Below are positions 19,635-29,501 of a stretch of 64,000 nucleotides of DNA, one piece after another. The stretch is taken from positions 22,201 through 86,200 of the forward strand of contig JADDQF010000054.1 of NCBI GenBank assembly GCA_016781505.1, given 5' to 3'. Origin of the DNA: a bacterium. GTDB lineage: Bacteria; Chloroflexota; Chloroflexia; Chloroflexales; Kallotenuaceae. Both the position numbers and the translations under genes were made by a program. Below the pieces are notes generated by a model. That model worked only from the letters and a program-made list of their open reading frames with translations. It ran no database searches and had not been told where the DNA came from. Each line of letters opens with the position of its first letter. Position 1 is the stretch's first letter.

Positions 19635-22298
19635 ATGAGCGAACGCTTAGCCCATTGGTTGGAAACCCACGAGCCTATCCTTGTTCCCCGCTGGGCAAGG
19701 CGTATTCGCGAGCGCGGCGTCAGCGATGAAAAGATCGGCACCGGCGAGCTACGCTCCAGATTTTTTGTCCACGCTTATGCCGGCCTGGTCGCGGCCGCGC
19801 GTGGTGATTATGGACTGCTGTCGGCGGCGCTTGAGGGCGCTCCTCAACTGTGCGGCCGCACGGATCAAACGCTTCCGCAACTGCTTGAAGTTCCTTTTCA
19901 GCTGCGTCGGCTGGTGTGGGACCTCGCCCTCCAGGATGACGATGCGCCCATGATGATGCAGGTGCTGGCCGAGCTAGAGCCACTGACCGAGTGGATGGTG
20001 GGTGTCTTGTCCCGCCAGTTTGGTCAAGGGATCGAGCGCGCGCTGCGCCAGCAAATCGACGAAGCCGAGTTCATGGCCACGCAGCTTGCCGTTGCCACCG
20101 AGGAAGCGGACCTGGTTGCTCTGCGTAATAATCGGTTGTACACGTTCTCCCAGGCGCTTGGCGGCAGCCTGAAGCTCCAAGATCTTGTTAACACGATTGG
20201 CCACGAGCTTCAGCAGGCGCTTGGTACGGAGCGCTGCGCCATTTGGCTATGCGCGGATCACCAGCTGTTCAATGCGCAGGCCTGGGGCTACCCGCAGCCC
20301 TTGCACACAGTCCGCTACGCCGTGGACGAGCCCTGCCTGGTGCCGGAAGCTCTGCGCCGGGCCCAACCATGGTTGCTCCCAGATCCGTCCGCCACGCTGG
20401 ATGGCGGCTGGGTTGATCCCCAGGCGGCGCTGCTGGCCCTACCCCTGATTGCCGGCGACGCTCGACTGGGGGTGATCGTGGTGCAAGGCGCCCAAGAACG
20501 TCTAACCGCCGACCAGGTTGCACTTGCCCAAGCGCTGGCCAGCCAGGCGGCCCTCGCCCTGGAAAATGCACGCTTATACGAGCAGATCGTGCGGCTCAAT
20601 ACAGAGCTTGAACAGCGCATCCAAGCCCGCACGCAAGAGCTGAGCACCGAGCGCGACCGTCTCGACCTCCTTTTTTCGATTTCCAGTACGGTCAGCAGTA
20701 CGCTTGACGTCGACACACTGCTCACCGATCTGTTGCAGGTGTTAGCCCAGCGGATGGCTGTCACCCATGGCTCGGTCATGCTGCTCGACGCCGAAACCTC
20801 GCAGCTCGTTCGCCGTGCCACCTTAGGACCAACCACAACCGAGATCAGTCATTTCCCGATTGGCCATGGCGTGGCAGGCTGGGTCGCACAGCAGCGCGAA
20901 GCCGTGCTGATCGACGACGTAACGGTCGATCCGCGCTGGGTTGAGCTGGGCCCGCCGGACAATGACGGCAAGCATGGGGGCTCGCTGCTTGCCGTACCGC
21001 TGATCACCTCGGACGAGTTGTTGGGCGTGCTCATCCTGTCTCACCCCGACATAGGCTACTTCAGGATCGAACACCATCGCCTCCTGACGGTTGTGGCTAA
21101 CGAGGTAGCAGTCGCGCTGCGTAACGCGGACTTGTACCATTACATCAGCGAGCAGGCTGGAACATTAGCCAACATGGTGCAAGCTGAACGCGCCGCTTCT
21201 AGCCAAAGCCAGGCTATTCTGCAATCGATTGCCGATGGTGTGGTGGTCTGTGATTGCAACGGCCAGGTGATGCTGGCCAACCCAATGAGCGCGCAGATCT
21301 TGGAGCAACCTATCGAAGAATTGTTCATGGTGAACATCCATGATGTGTTACGCACACTCAAGGTGATGGGACCGGAACGCGAGCCATTGCAGGAAGTATT
21401 GGACGCGCCATTGGACGAACACGGGCAGCCGCGCCAGTTTCGGGCGACGTTCCGCAGCGGCCCACGCTCGGTGGATATGGCGCTGGGACCGGTGCTGGCC
21501 GAAAGTGGCGAGCTTCTGGGCGGCGTGGCCATCCTGCGCGATATAACCAAGGAGATCGAGTCGGACCGGCTCAAGACCGAGTTTATCGGCACGGTCAGCC
21601 ACGAGCTGCGCACGCCCATGACCGTGATTAAGGGCTACGTCCAGCTTTTAGGCATGGGCTCCATGGGCGACCTTTCGCCGATGCAGCGGCAATTGCTTGA
21701 CACGATCAAGAGTAATGCCGAACGAATGACGGCGATTATTAACGATTTGCTCGATATCACCAAAATCGAGTCAGGCAGCGTCGAGCTCAACTTCCGGCCG
21801 ATCAACATCTTGGACGCGATCCACAAGGCTGTAAGCGGCCAGCAGACGCTACTAGAAAGCCGCAAGCACCAGCTACGGATCGACGTAGCGCCTGACATGG
21901 CGCCAGGATTGGCGGACGCAGCTCGGCTCCAGCAGGTACTCGATAATATCCTGTCAAACGCCATCAAATTTACCCCCAAGAACGGCAAAATCCGGGTCGA
22001 AGCTCGTATGGTCACCGGCGCGAACGTGCCCGAAGAACGCCGCGCAGGCCTGTCGCTGCGGCGGAACTATGTGCAGATCGCCGTCCGCGACAGCGGCATT
22101 GGCATGGCGCCTGAAGAGCTTGGACAAATTTTTGAGCGCTTTTACCGTGCGGAAAGTGAGCTCAAAGTCGAGGCGGGCGGCACAGGTCTGGGCCTTGCAA
22201 TCGTACGGCCGCTGGTGCAGCTGATGGGTGGCCGCCTGGGGGTCGACAGCGAAAGGGGCCAAGGCTCAACATTTACGCTGCTCCTCCCGGCCGCCTAG
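19635..22298 (+). CDS. sensor histidine kinase (RsbRD-like N-terminus, two GAF domains, PAS, HisKA, HATPase)
   Basis: FIGTVSHELRTPMTVIKGYVQLL H-box; LDNILSNAIKFTPKNGKI N-box; DSGIGMAPEELGQIFERFYR and GTGLGLAIV. Confidence 0.93.
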   Translation: MSERLAHWLETHEPILVPRWARRIRERGVSDEKIGTGELRSRFFVHAYAGLVAAARGDYGLLSAALEGAPQLCGRTDQTLPQLLEVPFQLRRLVWDLALQDDDAPMMMQVLAELEPLTEWMVGVLSRQFGQGIERALRQQIDEAEFMATQLAVATEEADLVALRNNRLYTFSQALGGSLKLQDLVNTIGHELQQALGTERCAIWLCADHQLFNAQAWGYPQPLHTVRYAVDEPCLVPEALRRAQPWLLPDPSATLDGGWVDPQAALLALPLIAGDARLGVIVVQGAQERLTADQVALAQALASQAALALENARLYEQIVRLNTELEQRIQARTQELSTERDRLDLLFSISSTVSSTLDVDTLLTDLLQVLAQRMAVTHGSVMLLDAETSQLVRRATLGPTTTEISHFPIGHGVAGWVAQQREAVLIDDVTVDPRWVELGPPDNDGKHGGSLLAVPLITSDELLGVLILSHPDIGYFRIEHHRLLTVVANEVAVALRNADLYHYISEQAGTLANMVQAERAASSQSQAILQSIADGVVVCDCNGQVMLANPMSAQILEQPIEELFMVNIHDVLRTLKVMGPEREPLQEVLDAPLDEHGQPRQFRATFRSGPRSVDMALGPVLAESGELLGGVAILRDITKEIESDRLKTEFIGTVSHELRTPMTVIKGYVQLLGMGSMGDLSPMQRQLLDTIKSNAERMTAIINDLLDITKIESGSVELNFRPINILDAIHKAVSGQQTLLESRKHQLRIDVAPDMAPGLADAARLQQVLDNILSNAIKFTPKNGKIRVEARMVTGANVPEERRAGLSLRRNYVQIAVRDSGIGMAPEELGQIFERFYRAESELKVEAGGTGLGLAIVRPLVQLMGGRLGVDSERGQGSTFTLLLPAA

Positions 22299-22515
22299 TT
22301 TCGCTGAAAAGCAAGCAGCCCAGAGGCTGATGCTTCTGGACCGCTTGGGCTTGGAGGGTAATCTGTTCTCGGTCATCCATGCGCGGAAGGAAAGGGGCGA
22401 CTGAAAGCAAAGGCCTTGGGCCGGGATGTTTTTGTGTACGCGCTGCATAGCGTCAGCCCGAAGCAATGACTTCTACGGTTTTGTTTTTAGCTGCGGTCGC
22501 CTCTTGTGGAGGTCG

Positions 22516-24975
22516 CTACGGAGCACTCACATCCGGGCCGACTTGCTGCGGCCTGCTGACACGTCCCCCCACGTCGCGAAAGCGCACATACACCACGCGC
22601 TTGGCGCCAGGCTCCCAATTCCACACTCGGCGTTCAGCCCACGGCTCCCACTGAGCGTCACGAAAATCCGGCTCGTTGGACAGCTGAAGCTCGATATTTT
22701 GCCGGAGCCAGTCGTCACGCTGCCCAGGCTGACCGGCGAAAGCATCTGCTTCCGGCACACGCATGCCGATCACCGCCGCGCTATCGCTATGCGAGCGCAG
22801 CTCAGCCTCAGCGCTGAGCGCCGGCTGCAGCTCCAACGTCGTCGTAACCACCGTCTCGTTGTCGGCGCGGTCACGGTACCGAATCGCAAAGGTGTGCTCT
22901 CCTTCGGCGCCGTTGATCGTCCAGCGGTAGTCGTCGTAGTAGGTCAGGGGCGCTGACCATGGCTCCTCATCGCGGCGCAGCTGCACCGACACAATGCCGC
23001 CCTGGGCATCAATGGCGTTGGCGTCCAGCAGCACCGTCCGCTCCGTCACCACGCGGCTGGTGGAGATTGGCCCGGCCGCTGCGCTGTAAATATCTTGTCG
23101 CTGGGCGAGCCGCTCAATTTCAGATCGACTAAGCACCCGCCGAAACACAGCCAGCTCATCAAAGGTTGCCCCACTCGTGCCAAACCTGGTGATAAAGCGG
23201 CCAATTTGCAGTCGCTCCCCGACGTTGCTCGGCAGCTTGGCGTCATTCGCCTGGGCCACCAGTTGGCCATCGATATACAACGCTTTGTGGTTATCCTCGC
23301 GCGTCCAGGTGACCACAAAATGATGCCAGCTCGCGGGCGCGAGGGAGTCGGGCGCGGACAGGTTGTGGGATTGGCCTGCGGCATCGACCGTCCAAAAATT
23401 CCAAGCAGCGCCGTTATCAGTTTGCTCACGCCGGAGCGCCAGCGTGTCGCTGTACACCTTGCCATCCTCTGGATGAGCGCTGGCGGCAAACAGGTATTGG
23501 CGATTCGTGCTGCTGTGGGGATAGTGGGCCGGTAGCTTGGCCCACAAGGCCAGGGTGCCTCGTTCCAGCTCAAGATTGCCGCTGATCGGGTAGGTCAGCT
23601 CGACCGCATTGGCAACCTCCACACCTTGCCCAAAGATGCCTTCTGCGAAATGGGGCTTGGCGCCCGCCCCAGCATTGATTTGGGGAAAGCCTTTGCCGAT
23701 GGTCGGCACCACGGTATCGTCGAAATGGGCCAGCAGGCCAAGGTGCTCATCAGGCGAAACAGCCAAACTGCCGACGGGTGGCTCGCGATCTTGGGGAGCG
23801 GGAGCATCAGGCCGAGAAAAATCGTACGTGCCCGCCAAGCTGTCATGCCACAGCCAAACGCTCGCCTCGCAGCCAGCCGTCCAGGCCGCGCACGGATCAG
23901 AGCCGGGGCCATACCAGCCATACGGATCGACCTGCTTGCCGTTGTGACGTACCTCAAAGTGCAGGTGGGCCCCACCGTCGGTAAAGCCCGATTTTCCGCT
24001 TGTGCCGAGCAGCGTACCGGCCTCGACCTTGACGCCCACGCCATTTCCAATCTTGCCCTGGAAGATATGCGCGAACTGATCAAGGTGCCAATATACGGTC
24101 TCATAGCCGGCATACGCCCCGCCATGCCGAATCACAACGCCGTTGCCGGGCGTGGTATAAGCATAAGCGACCCCGGGTGCTGCCGCTAAGATCGGCGTAC
24201 CGGTCGGCAGGTCCGGAAAATAATAGTCGTGGCCATCGTGTGTGTTGTACGACAAGTTGCCGCGGCCAAGGTAATCAACAATGAACGAGTTGTCGTCACC
24301 AAACCGATCGACCGTGGGATACACATGATCGAAATACGAGGAATGAAGAACCTCAGTGCCGGCCGGCCAGGGGAGCTTCAAGAATGGCTCTGCTGCGGCG
24401 GGAGTCGGCGTTGGCGCGCTCGGCTCCTTGCCCCAAAGCTTTAGATACAAGGGCGCGTAGCCGTCAACCAGAGCGCGCCATTCAGCTTCGGTATGACCGG
24501 CGCCTAAAAAGCGCTTTACGGCCAGCACCGCAGGCTCCTGCTTGGTATCCAGCGTGGCGGTCCCGCCATCTCTAAAGTGCAGCACAGGCGGCTCGGAGTA
24601 GGGGCCAAATCCGGCGCGGATCTCACGCACGGCCCACTCAACCTGTTGGGCAAACCCTTCAGGGCCAACCGCGCCGAACGGACGGGTAATGGTTTCCGAC
24701 GCCGGCTTGGGATTCGTCAGCAGCTTGGGTTCGAGCTCAAGCAGCGTCAGCAGGATGCGTGGATTAAGGCTGTAATACGAGGCATATCCTTCAATCGCCT
24801 GGGCGGCCGTGGTTTTGCCTTGCTTGTAGGTTTTGAGCACGCCCGGCTGACGGTCCAGAAAGGCCTGGACGTTGAGGCGCGATGGCGACGTTTGCGCTAC
24901 CGCCACTTGAACAGGCACAAGCGTGCACAGGGCGATAAGCAGGGCCAGGTAGCGAAGTATATGGAGCGCGCGCAT
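22516..24975 (-). CDS. secreted M23 peptidase with LamG/concanavalin-like domain
   Basis: YNTHDGHDYYFPD, YWHLDQF and HLHFEVRHNGKQVDPYGW; LamG-like region ALYIDGQLVAQAND...TFDELAVFRRVLSRSEI. Confidence 0.85.
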   Translation of the reverse strand: MRALHILRYLALLIALCTLVPVQVAVAQTSPSRLNVQAFLDRQPGVLKTYKQGKTTAAQAIEGYASYYSLNPRILLTLLELEPKLLTNPKPASETITRPFGAVGPEGFAQQVEWAVREIRAGFGPYSEPPVLHFRDGGTATLDTKQEPAVLAVKRFLGAGHTEAEWRALVDGYAPLYLKLWGKEPSAPTPTPAAAEPFLKLPWPAGTEVLHSSYFDHVYPTVDRFGDDNSFIVDYLGRGNLSYNTHDGHDYYFPDLPTGTPILAAAPGVAYAYTTPGNGVVIRHGGAYAGYETVYWHLDQFAHIFQGKIGNGVGVKVEAGTLLGTSGKSGFTDGGAHLHFEVRHNGKQVDPYGWYGPGSDPCAAWTAGCEASVWLWHDSLAGTYDFSRPDAPAPQDREPPVGSLAVSPDEHLGLLAHFDDTVVPTIGKGFPQINAGAGAKPHFAEGIFGQGVEVANAVELTYPISGNLELERGTLALWAKLPAHYPHSSTNRQYLFAASAHPEDGKVYSDTLALRREQTDNGAAWNFWTVDAAGQSHNLSAPDSLAPASWHHFVVTWTREDNHKALYIDGQLVAQANDAKLPSNVGERLQIGRFITRFGTSGATFDELAVFRRVLSRSEIERLAQRQDIYSAAAGPISTSRVVTERTVLLDANAIDAQGGIVSVQLRRDEEPWSAPLTYYDDYRWTINGAEGEHTFAIRYRDRADNETVVTTTLELQPALSAEAELRSHSDSAAVIGMRVPEADAFAGQPGQRDDWLRQNIELQLSNEPDFRDAQWEPWAERRVWNWEPGAKRVVYVRFRDVGGRVSRPQQVGPDVSAP

Positions 24976-25105
24976 TATCACCTTGAAACAAGCTGCGAAC
25001 CAGGAAAGGCGTCAAGATCGTACCATGCCGCTGCCCGCTCGTCAACGGGTAGCGGCATGAACTTCAGGCCTTCTGTATGCTCTAAACAGCCCTAGCAGGC
25101 TCGAT

Positions 25106-26083
25106 CTATTGATTGAGACGGGTTGTCCCCCCGGTACTCGGCGTGCCTCGCGCGTCAAGCGCGGACCGTAGCTGCTCGGCCTCGCGGATAGCGACCGTTG
25201 CCTGCGCGGCGACATCCCGCGCCTGATTGTATTGCGCGATGATCGCCTCGTAGTCGTTCACTTCCGGGGCGGCTTTGGCATTCTCGAGCTCCTCGGCCGC
25301 ATCAAACGCGGCTTGGGCGTGCTGGAAGAGCTGAAGCCCGTTGCCCTGCAGGGTTTGGAGGCGCTCGACATCGGCCGTGGCATAGCTGATGCGATCATAC
25401 TGCGCCTTGTCCTCCGCGTTTCGGACCAGCTGGCCAAGGTCGGCGATGGCAACACCGGCAGCGCGGCGTGCCTGGGCGGCTCGTTCCCGGACTCCGGCCA
25501 ATGTTTCGGCTGCTGCCCGGCGCTTGCGCAACACGGGCACGGCGACCGCACCCACTGCGGTTGTGGCCAGCACACCACCAATAACATAGAGCGCGGTATT
25601 GGGAGGATTGATCGTTGTGCGCACGGCGTCTAGGCCAGCCGCCAAACCACCGGCAATATCACCATCGGCAAAGCGCGGATTCATCTGCTCGCTTTGAATC
25701 CTGGCCTCAACAGACTGCAACGTCGAGATCCAGCGCTGCCCAAAGCGCAAGCTGGTTTGCCGAGCATCGCGCGCCACAAAAAAGACGATCTGGCTGGGCT
25801 TAAGCTGTGTGCGGCTGGGCGCCAGGTTGTTTTGGGACAGAACCGTATCCAGAAATTGATCGGCGCTGGCTGGCGTGGTGCCAGCCGAACTACCTGCGGC
25901 AATCACAATCACCTCGGCGCCTTCGTTGGCCAGCCGCTCCGCAGCCGCGCGCACCGCGCTATCCCCAGCGCCCAGCACGCCATCCGGATCCAGCACACGT
26001 ACGCTGCCGTCCTGCGCCAAAGCCGGCAGCGCCAGCAGCAGCCACAACCCCACGCTAACGATCCCTAGCTTGGCTCGCCGCAC
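25106..26083 (-). CDS. TPM-domain-like secreted/membrane protein
   Basis: Signal peptide, N-terminal VRVLDPDGVLGAGDSAVRAAAERLANEGAEVIVIAAG, one TM helix, coiled C-terminus. Confidence 0.55.
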   Translation of the reverse strand: MRRAKLGIVSVGLWLLLALPALAQDGSVRVLDPDGVLGAGDSAVRAAAERLANEGAEVIVIAAGSSAGTTPASADQFLDTVLSQNNLAPSRTQLKPSQIVFFVARDARQTSLRFGQRWISTLQSVEARIQSEQMNPRFADGDIAGGLAAGLDAVRTTINPPNTALYVIGGVLATTAVGAVAVPVLRKRRAAAETLAGVRERAAQARRAAGVAIADLGQLVRNAEDKAQYDRISYATADVERLQTLQGNGLQLFQHAQAAFDAAEELENAKAAPEVNDYEAIIAQYNQARDVAAQATVAIREAEQLRSALDARGTPSTGGTTRLNQ

Positions 26084-26095
26084 GGCCTGCTCCTT

Positions 26096-27286
26096 TTACG
26101 CTTCCGAATGATTAGCCACGAGCGCTTCCTGACCCACAGCGCGTGTGGGCGCATCCGCCAACGCTTGCTTGAGATCGGTGAGCAGATCAGCCACATCCTC
26201 GATGCCGACCGACAAACGCACCAGACCGGCTGGCACTTCCAGCTTGGAGCCGGTAACACTCGCATGGGTCATCGCCGCTGGCATCTCGATCAGGCTTTCA
26301 ACGCCGCCCAGGCTTTCGGCAAGGGTAAACAGCTTGGTGCGTCGCACCATCTCACGCCCGGCTGCCTCGCCGCCGCACAAAATCAGCGAGATCATGCCGC
26401 CAAAGCACTGCATCTGCTGCCGTGCCAGCTCGTACTGCGGGTGGCTGGGCAGGCCGGGATAGATCACACGCTCCACGGCTGGATGCTGCTCCAAGAACCG
26501 CGCGACTTCAAACGCATTGCGCTCGTGCTCGCGCATACGCACGGCCAATGTCTTCACGCCCCGCAGCACCAACCATGAGTCGAACGCACCTGGAACCGCG
26601 CCGGCCGCATTTTGCAGAAACTTCAGGCGTTCGTAGGCCTGCTCATGGGAGGTAATAATGGCGCCGCCGACAACATCGGAATGGCCGCCAAGATACTTGG
26701 TGGTGGAATGCAGCACAATGTCCGCGCCAAGCGCGAGCGGCTGCTGGCCATATGGCGAGGCAAACGTATTGTCGACCACGGTAAGCGCGCCGTGTTGGCG
26801 GGCAAGTGCGCTGATCGCCCGAATATCGGCCAGCTTCACCAGCGGATTGGTCGGCGTTTCCAGCCAAACCATGCGTGTTTCCGGCCGCAGTGCCGCGCGG
26901 ACCTCGTCCGGGTTGGCCATATCCACAAAATCAAAGACAAGTCCAAACTCGGTCATGACCCGCTGGAACAAGCGATAGGTACCGCCATACACATCGTCGC
27001 CCACGATCACATGATCGCCTGCCTTGAGCATCAGCATCAAGGTGGTGGTGGCGCCCAGACCGGACGCAAAGGCGAGCGCGTAGGTGCCGCCTTCCAGGGC
27101 CGCTAAACAGGCGTGCAAGGCGGTACGAGTTGGATTATCGGTGCGCGAGTACTCGTAGCCCTTATGCACGCCAACCTCAGACTGGGCATAGGTTGAGGTT
27201 TGATAGATCGGAACAATCACGCTGCCGGTTTCGGGGTCAGGCTCCTGGCCGGCATGAATGGCTCGCGTGGCAAATCCGTAATCCAC
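26096..27286 (-). CDS. metB: cystathionine gamma-synthase family PLP enzyme
   Basis: FATRAIHAGQEPDPETGSVIVPIYQTSTYAQ, YSRTDNPTRTALHACLAALEGG and HSTTKYLGGHSDVVGG; GTG start after AGGAGG. Confidence 0.88.
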   Translation of the reverse strand: MDYGFATRAIHAGQEPDPETGSVIVPIYQTSTYAQSEVGVHKGYEYSRTDNPTRTALHACLAALEGGTYALAFASGLGATTTLMLMLKAGDHVIVGDDVYGGTYRLFQRVMTEFGLVFDFVDMANPDEVRAALRPETRMVWLETPTNPLVKLADIRAISALARQHGALTVVDNTFASPYGQQPLALGADIVLHSTTKYLGGHSDVVGGAIITSHEQAYERLKFLQNAAGAVPGAFDSWLVLRGVKTLAVRMREHERNAFEVARFLEQHPAVERVIYPGLPSHPQYELARQQMQCFGGMISLILCGGEAAGREMVRRTKLFTLAESLGGVESLIEMPAAMTHASVTGSKLEVPAGLVRLSVGIEDVADLLTDLKQALADAPTRAVGQEALVANHSEA

Positions 27287-27396
27287 GTTATCCTCCTGAG
27301 CCGTGACCTGGCACGGCTGTTTAGCGTATGATCTTCAGCAGCACGGTTAAAGCCACCGCACACTCGTGATGGCGCACAACCGCTGGCTGTACCTCG

Positions 27397-27402
27397 ATTA
27401 TA
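27397..27402 (-). promoter_or_regulatory. extended -10 (TGCTATAAT) for metB, giving a leader of about 100 nt
   Basis: Minus strand GTGCTATAAT; weak -35. Confidence 0.45.
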
Positions 27403-27433
27403 GCACGCGCAACTTGTCGCGAAAGGAGGAGCT

Positions 27434-27928
27434 ATGCGCTTGTTGGCAGTGTTGGAAAATCCCTGGTGTTTGACCAGCATGTTGCTGCTGATTGTGCTGC
27501 TCGTTGTGGCGGCAGCTCTTGTTTCACGTGAGCGGGCACGAGCTGCTGGTGTGCGGCAGCCCATGCAAGCAACGGCACCGCGGCCGCCCCGACTGCATCA
27601 AATCACCGCGACGGCACCGTTCGAGGCGCTGCAAGCGCTTGGCGAGCGGCTGGCGGAAATCCAACGGCATTTGCCACCCGGCTCTGAAGACGCGCGCTGG
27701 CTGCAAAGCTACCGCAACGATCTGCGCAATGTGCAGGATGAGGTGTACTGGGGCTTGTTTAGTGCGTCCGACAGCGACCGGACACACCTGCTTCAACGGC
27801 TCGACCAGGAGGTGGGCCAGCTTGAACGCATCGTCGGGGAGCGGCTGTCTGCCACCCTGAGTGCAACCACCGACCGGAGTGCGCTGCATGCACAGCTCGA
27901 TCAGCTACGCCAAGTGGTTAGTCGATGA
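27434..27928 (+). CDS. hypothetical protein with N-terminal membrane helix
   Basis: AAAGGAGGAGCT upstream of ATG; TSMLLLIVLLVVAAALV helix. Confidence 0.6.
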   Translation: MRLLAVLENPWCLTSMLLLIVLLVVAAALVSRERARAAGVRQPMQATAPRPPRLHQITATAPFEALQALGERLAEIQRHLPPGSEDARWLQSYRNDLRNVQDEVYWGLFSASDSDRTHLLQRLDQEVGQLERIVGERLSATLSATTDRSALHAQLDQLRQVVSR

Positions 27929-27994
27929 AGGAGTAGGCGAGAAAACAAGGCTGACACGCTGATCGCGGGGGCTCATCGAGCGGACAGTGTACGC

Positions 27995-28435
27995 TTAGAC
28001 GCGCTCGTTGTTGGCGCGTTGACAGCCGCGGCACACGCCAAAAGCTTCCAGCCAGTGGCCTTCGATCCGAAAGTTGAGCCGCTCGGCCAGTCCACCCAGC
28101 AAGCTTTCGATCTCGCAGCCCTGAAATGCCGTCACCATGCCGCAGCGCCGGCACACCAGATGATGTTGATGCCCCGGCTCGGCTACCACATAGCCATGCT
28201 CTCCTTCCGGCCGATGGACCAGACTTAGCCACTGGTAGTTGTGGAGTAATTCCAGCGTGCGGTACACGGTGGCACGGCCGACATGCACACCGGCCTTCTG
28301 GAGATCGGCAATCAATTCCTCCGAAGTGAAAGGAACGGAGTACCGCAAAATATAATCAAGAATGGCGCGGCGCGGTCCCGTCAAACGATGCCCTTCGTCG
28401 GCCAGATGTGCAACAACGCGTTCGGTCCAACCCAC
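27995..28435 (-). CDS. Fur family transcriptional regulator (Zur/Fur/Mur type)
   Basis: RLTGPRRAILDYI, HVGRATVYRTLELL, HQHHLVCRRCGMV and C-terminal CRGC. Confidence 0.92.
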   Translation of the reverse strand: MGWTERVVAHLADEGHRLTGPRRAILDYILRYSVPFTSEELIADLQKAGVHVGRATVYRTLELLHNYQWLSLVHRPEGEHGYVVAEPGHQHHLVCRRCGMVTAFQGCEIESLLGGLAERLNFRIEGHWLEAFGVCRGCQRANNERV

Positions 28436-28571
28436 AATCTATCCTTTGGTGCGCGGGATCTAGCTGGATTTATTGTACCACGGCTAGCCGATGAGGCACA
28501 TATCTCTTGAAAGCATATCTCATTTTCAAAAACTTCCAATGATCATTCTTAACGCCCTGCGGCACCTGTAT

Positions 28572-28600
28572 TTGACGCAAAACTTGATGTACCGTATAGT
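28572..28600 (+). promoter_or_regulatory. sigma70 promoter of the metal ABC operon (TTGACG-17-TATAGT)
   Basis: TTGACG at 28572-28577, 17-nt spacer, TATAGT at 28595-28600. Confidence 0.75.
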
Positions 28601-28604
28601 GTAG

Positions 28605-28619
28605 TGATACAAAATATCA
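28605..28619 (+). promoter_or_regulatory. candidate Fur-family operator overlapping the TSS
   Basis: TGATACAAAATATCA, dyad arms TGATA/TATCA; 11 of 14 specified positions match the 7-1-7 Fur box TGATAATnATTATCA. Confidence 0.55.
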
Positions 28620-28651
28620 AAAAGATTCAGTCTATTGATCGTGTGCATGCT

Positions 28652-29440
28652 ATGTCAACTGCCGCAACTGCATCAGCTCCAAACCACACCCAGCCCGCCG
28701 TTAGCGTCGAGCACATCACCGTGGCGTACGGCGCGCAGGTTGTAATCGACGATGTTTCCCTGACACTGCCACCGGCGCAGATCATCGGCTTGATCGGGCC
28801 GAATGGCGCCGGCAAAACAACGTTGTTGAAAGCCATTGTGGGCGCGCAGCGGGTGCTCAAAGGCCAGGTGCGGGTGCTTGGCCAGCCGATCAACGCGGTT
28901 CGTCAGCGGGTGGCGTATGTACCCCAGCGTGGCGATGTGGACTGGAGCTTTCCCCTCAGCGTGCTGGATGTCGTGCTGATGGGACGGTATGGCCGGCTCG
29001 GGCTTTGGCGTCGTCCCGGTAGCCACGACCGGGAGCTCGCCTTGCATGCCTTGGAGCAGGTACGACTGGTCAAACGCCGTTCGTGTCAGATCGGGGAGCT
29101 GTCCGGGGGCCAGCAGCAGCGCGTCTTTTTGGCGCGGGCATTGGTTCAAGAGGCCGATCTGTTACTGCTCGACGAGCCGTTCAACGGCATCGACACCACA
29201 ACCCAGAGCGTTATTTTTGATCTGCTGTGCGCCCAACGGAGGTTGGGCCGGACCGTATTTTTGTCGACGCATGATCTGCATTCGGTCGAGCAGAACTGTG
29301 ACCAGCTCGTCGCATTCAATCGACGGGTGGTTGCGTTTGGACCCGTGGATCAGGTGTTTACCGGGCCGGTGCTGCACTCTACCTTTGGCTCGAATGTGGC
29401 TGTGGTGGGCGAGCACCAGACGCTCGTGATTCGGCAGTAA
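28652..29440 (+). CDS. metal (Zn/Mn-type) ABC transporter ATP-binding protein
   Basis: GLIGPNGAGKTTLLKAIVG, YVPQRGDVDWSFPLSVLDVVLMGRYG, LSGGQQQRVFLARAL, LLLDEPFNGID. Confidence 0.92.
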   Translation: MSTAATASAPNHTQPAVSVEHITVAYGAQVVIDDVSLTLPPAQIIGLIGPNGAGKTTLLKAIVGAQRVLKGQVRVLGQPINAVRQRVAYVPQRGDVDWSFPLSVLDVVLMGRYGRLGLWRRPGSHDRELALHALEQVRLVKRRSCQIGELSGGQQQRVFLARALVQEADLLLLDEPFNGIDTTTQSVIFDLLCAQRRLGRTVFLSTHDLHSVEQNCDQLVAFNRRVVAFGPVDQVFTGPVLHSTFGSNVAVVGEHQTLVIRQ

Positions 29441-29501
29441 CCATCACCTTTACCTCCAAAGAACGTTGCTTGCCTGCAAGCAAGCCCGCCGATTATAGCC
29501 T

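Noticed and set aside
27287-27390. SAM riboswitch upstream of metB
   Set aside because: None of the SAM-I/II/III consensus elements was recognised by eye; only a simple hairpin is present. Infernal would settle it.
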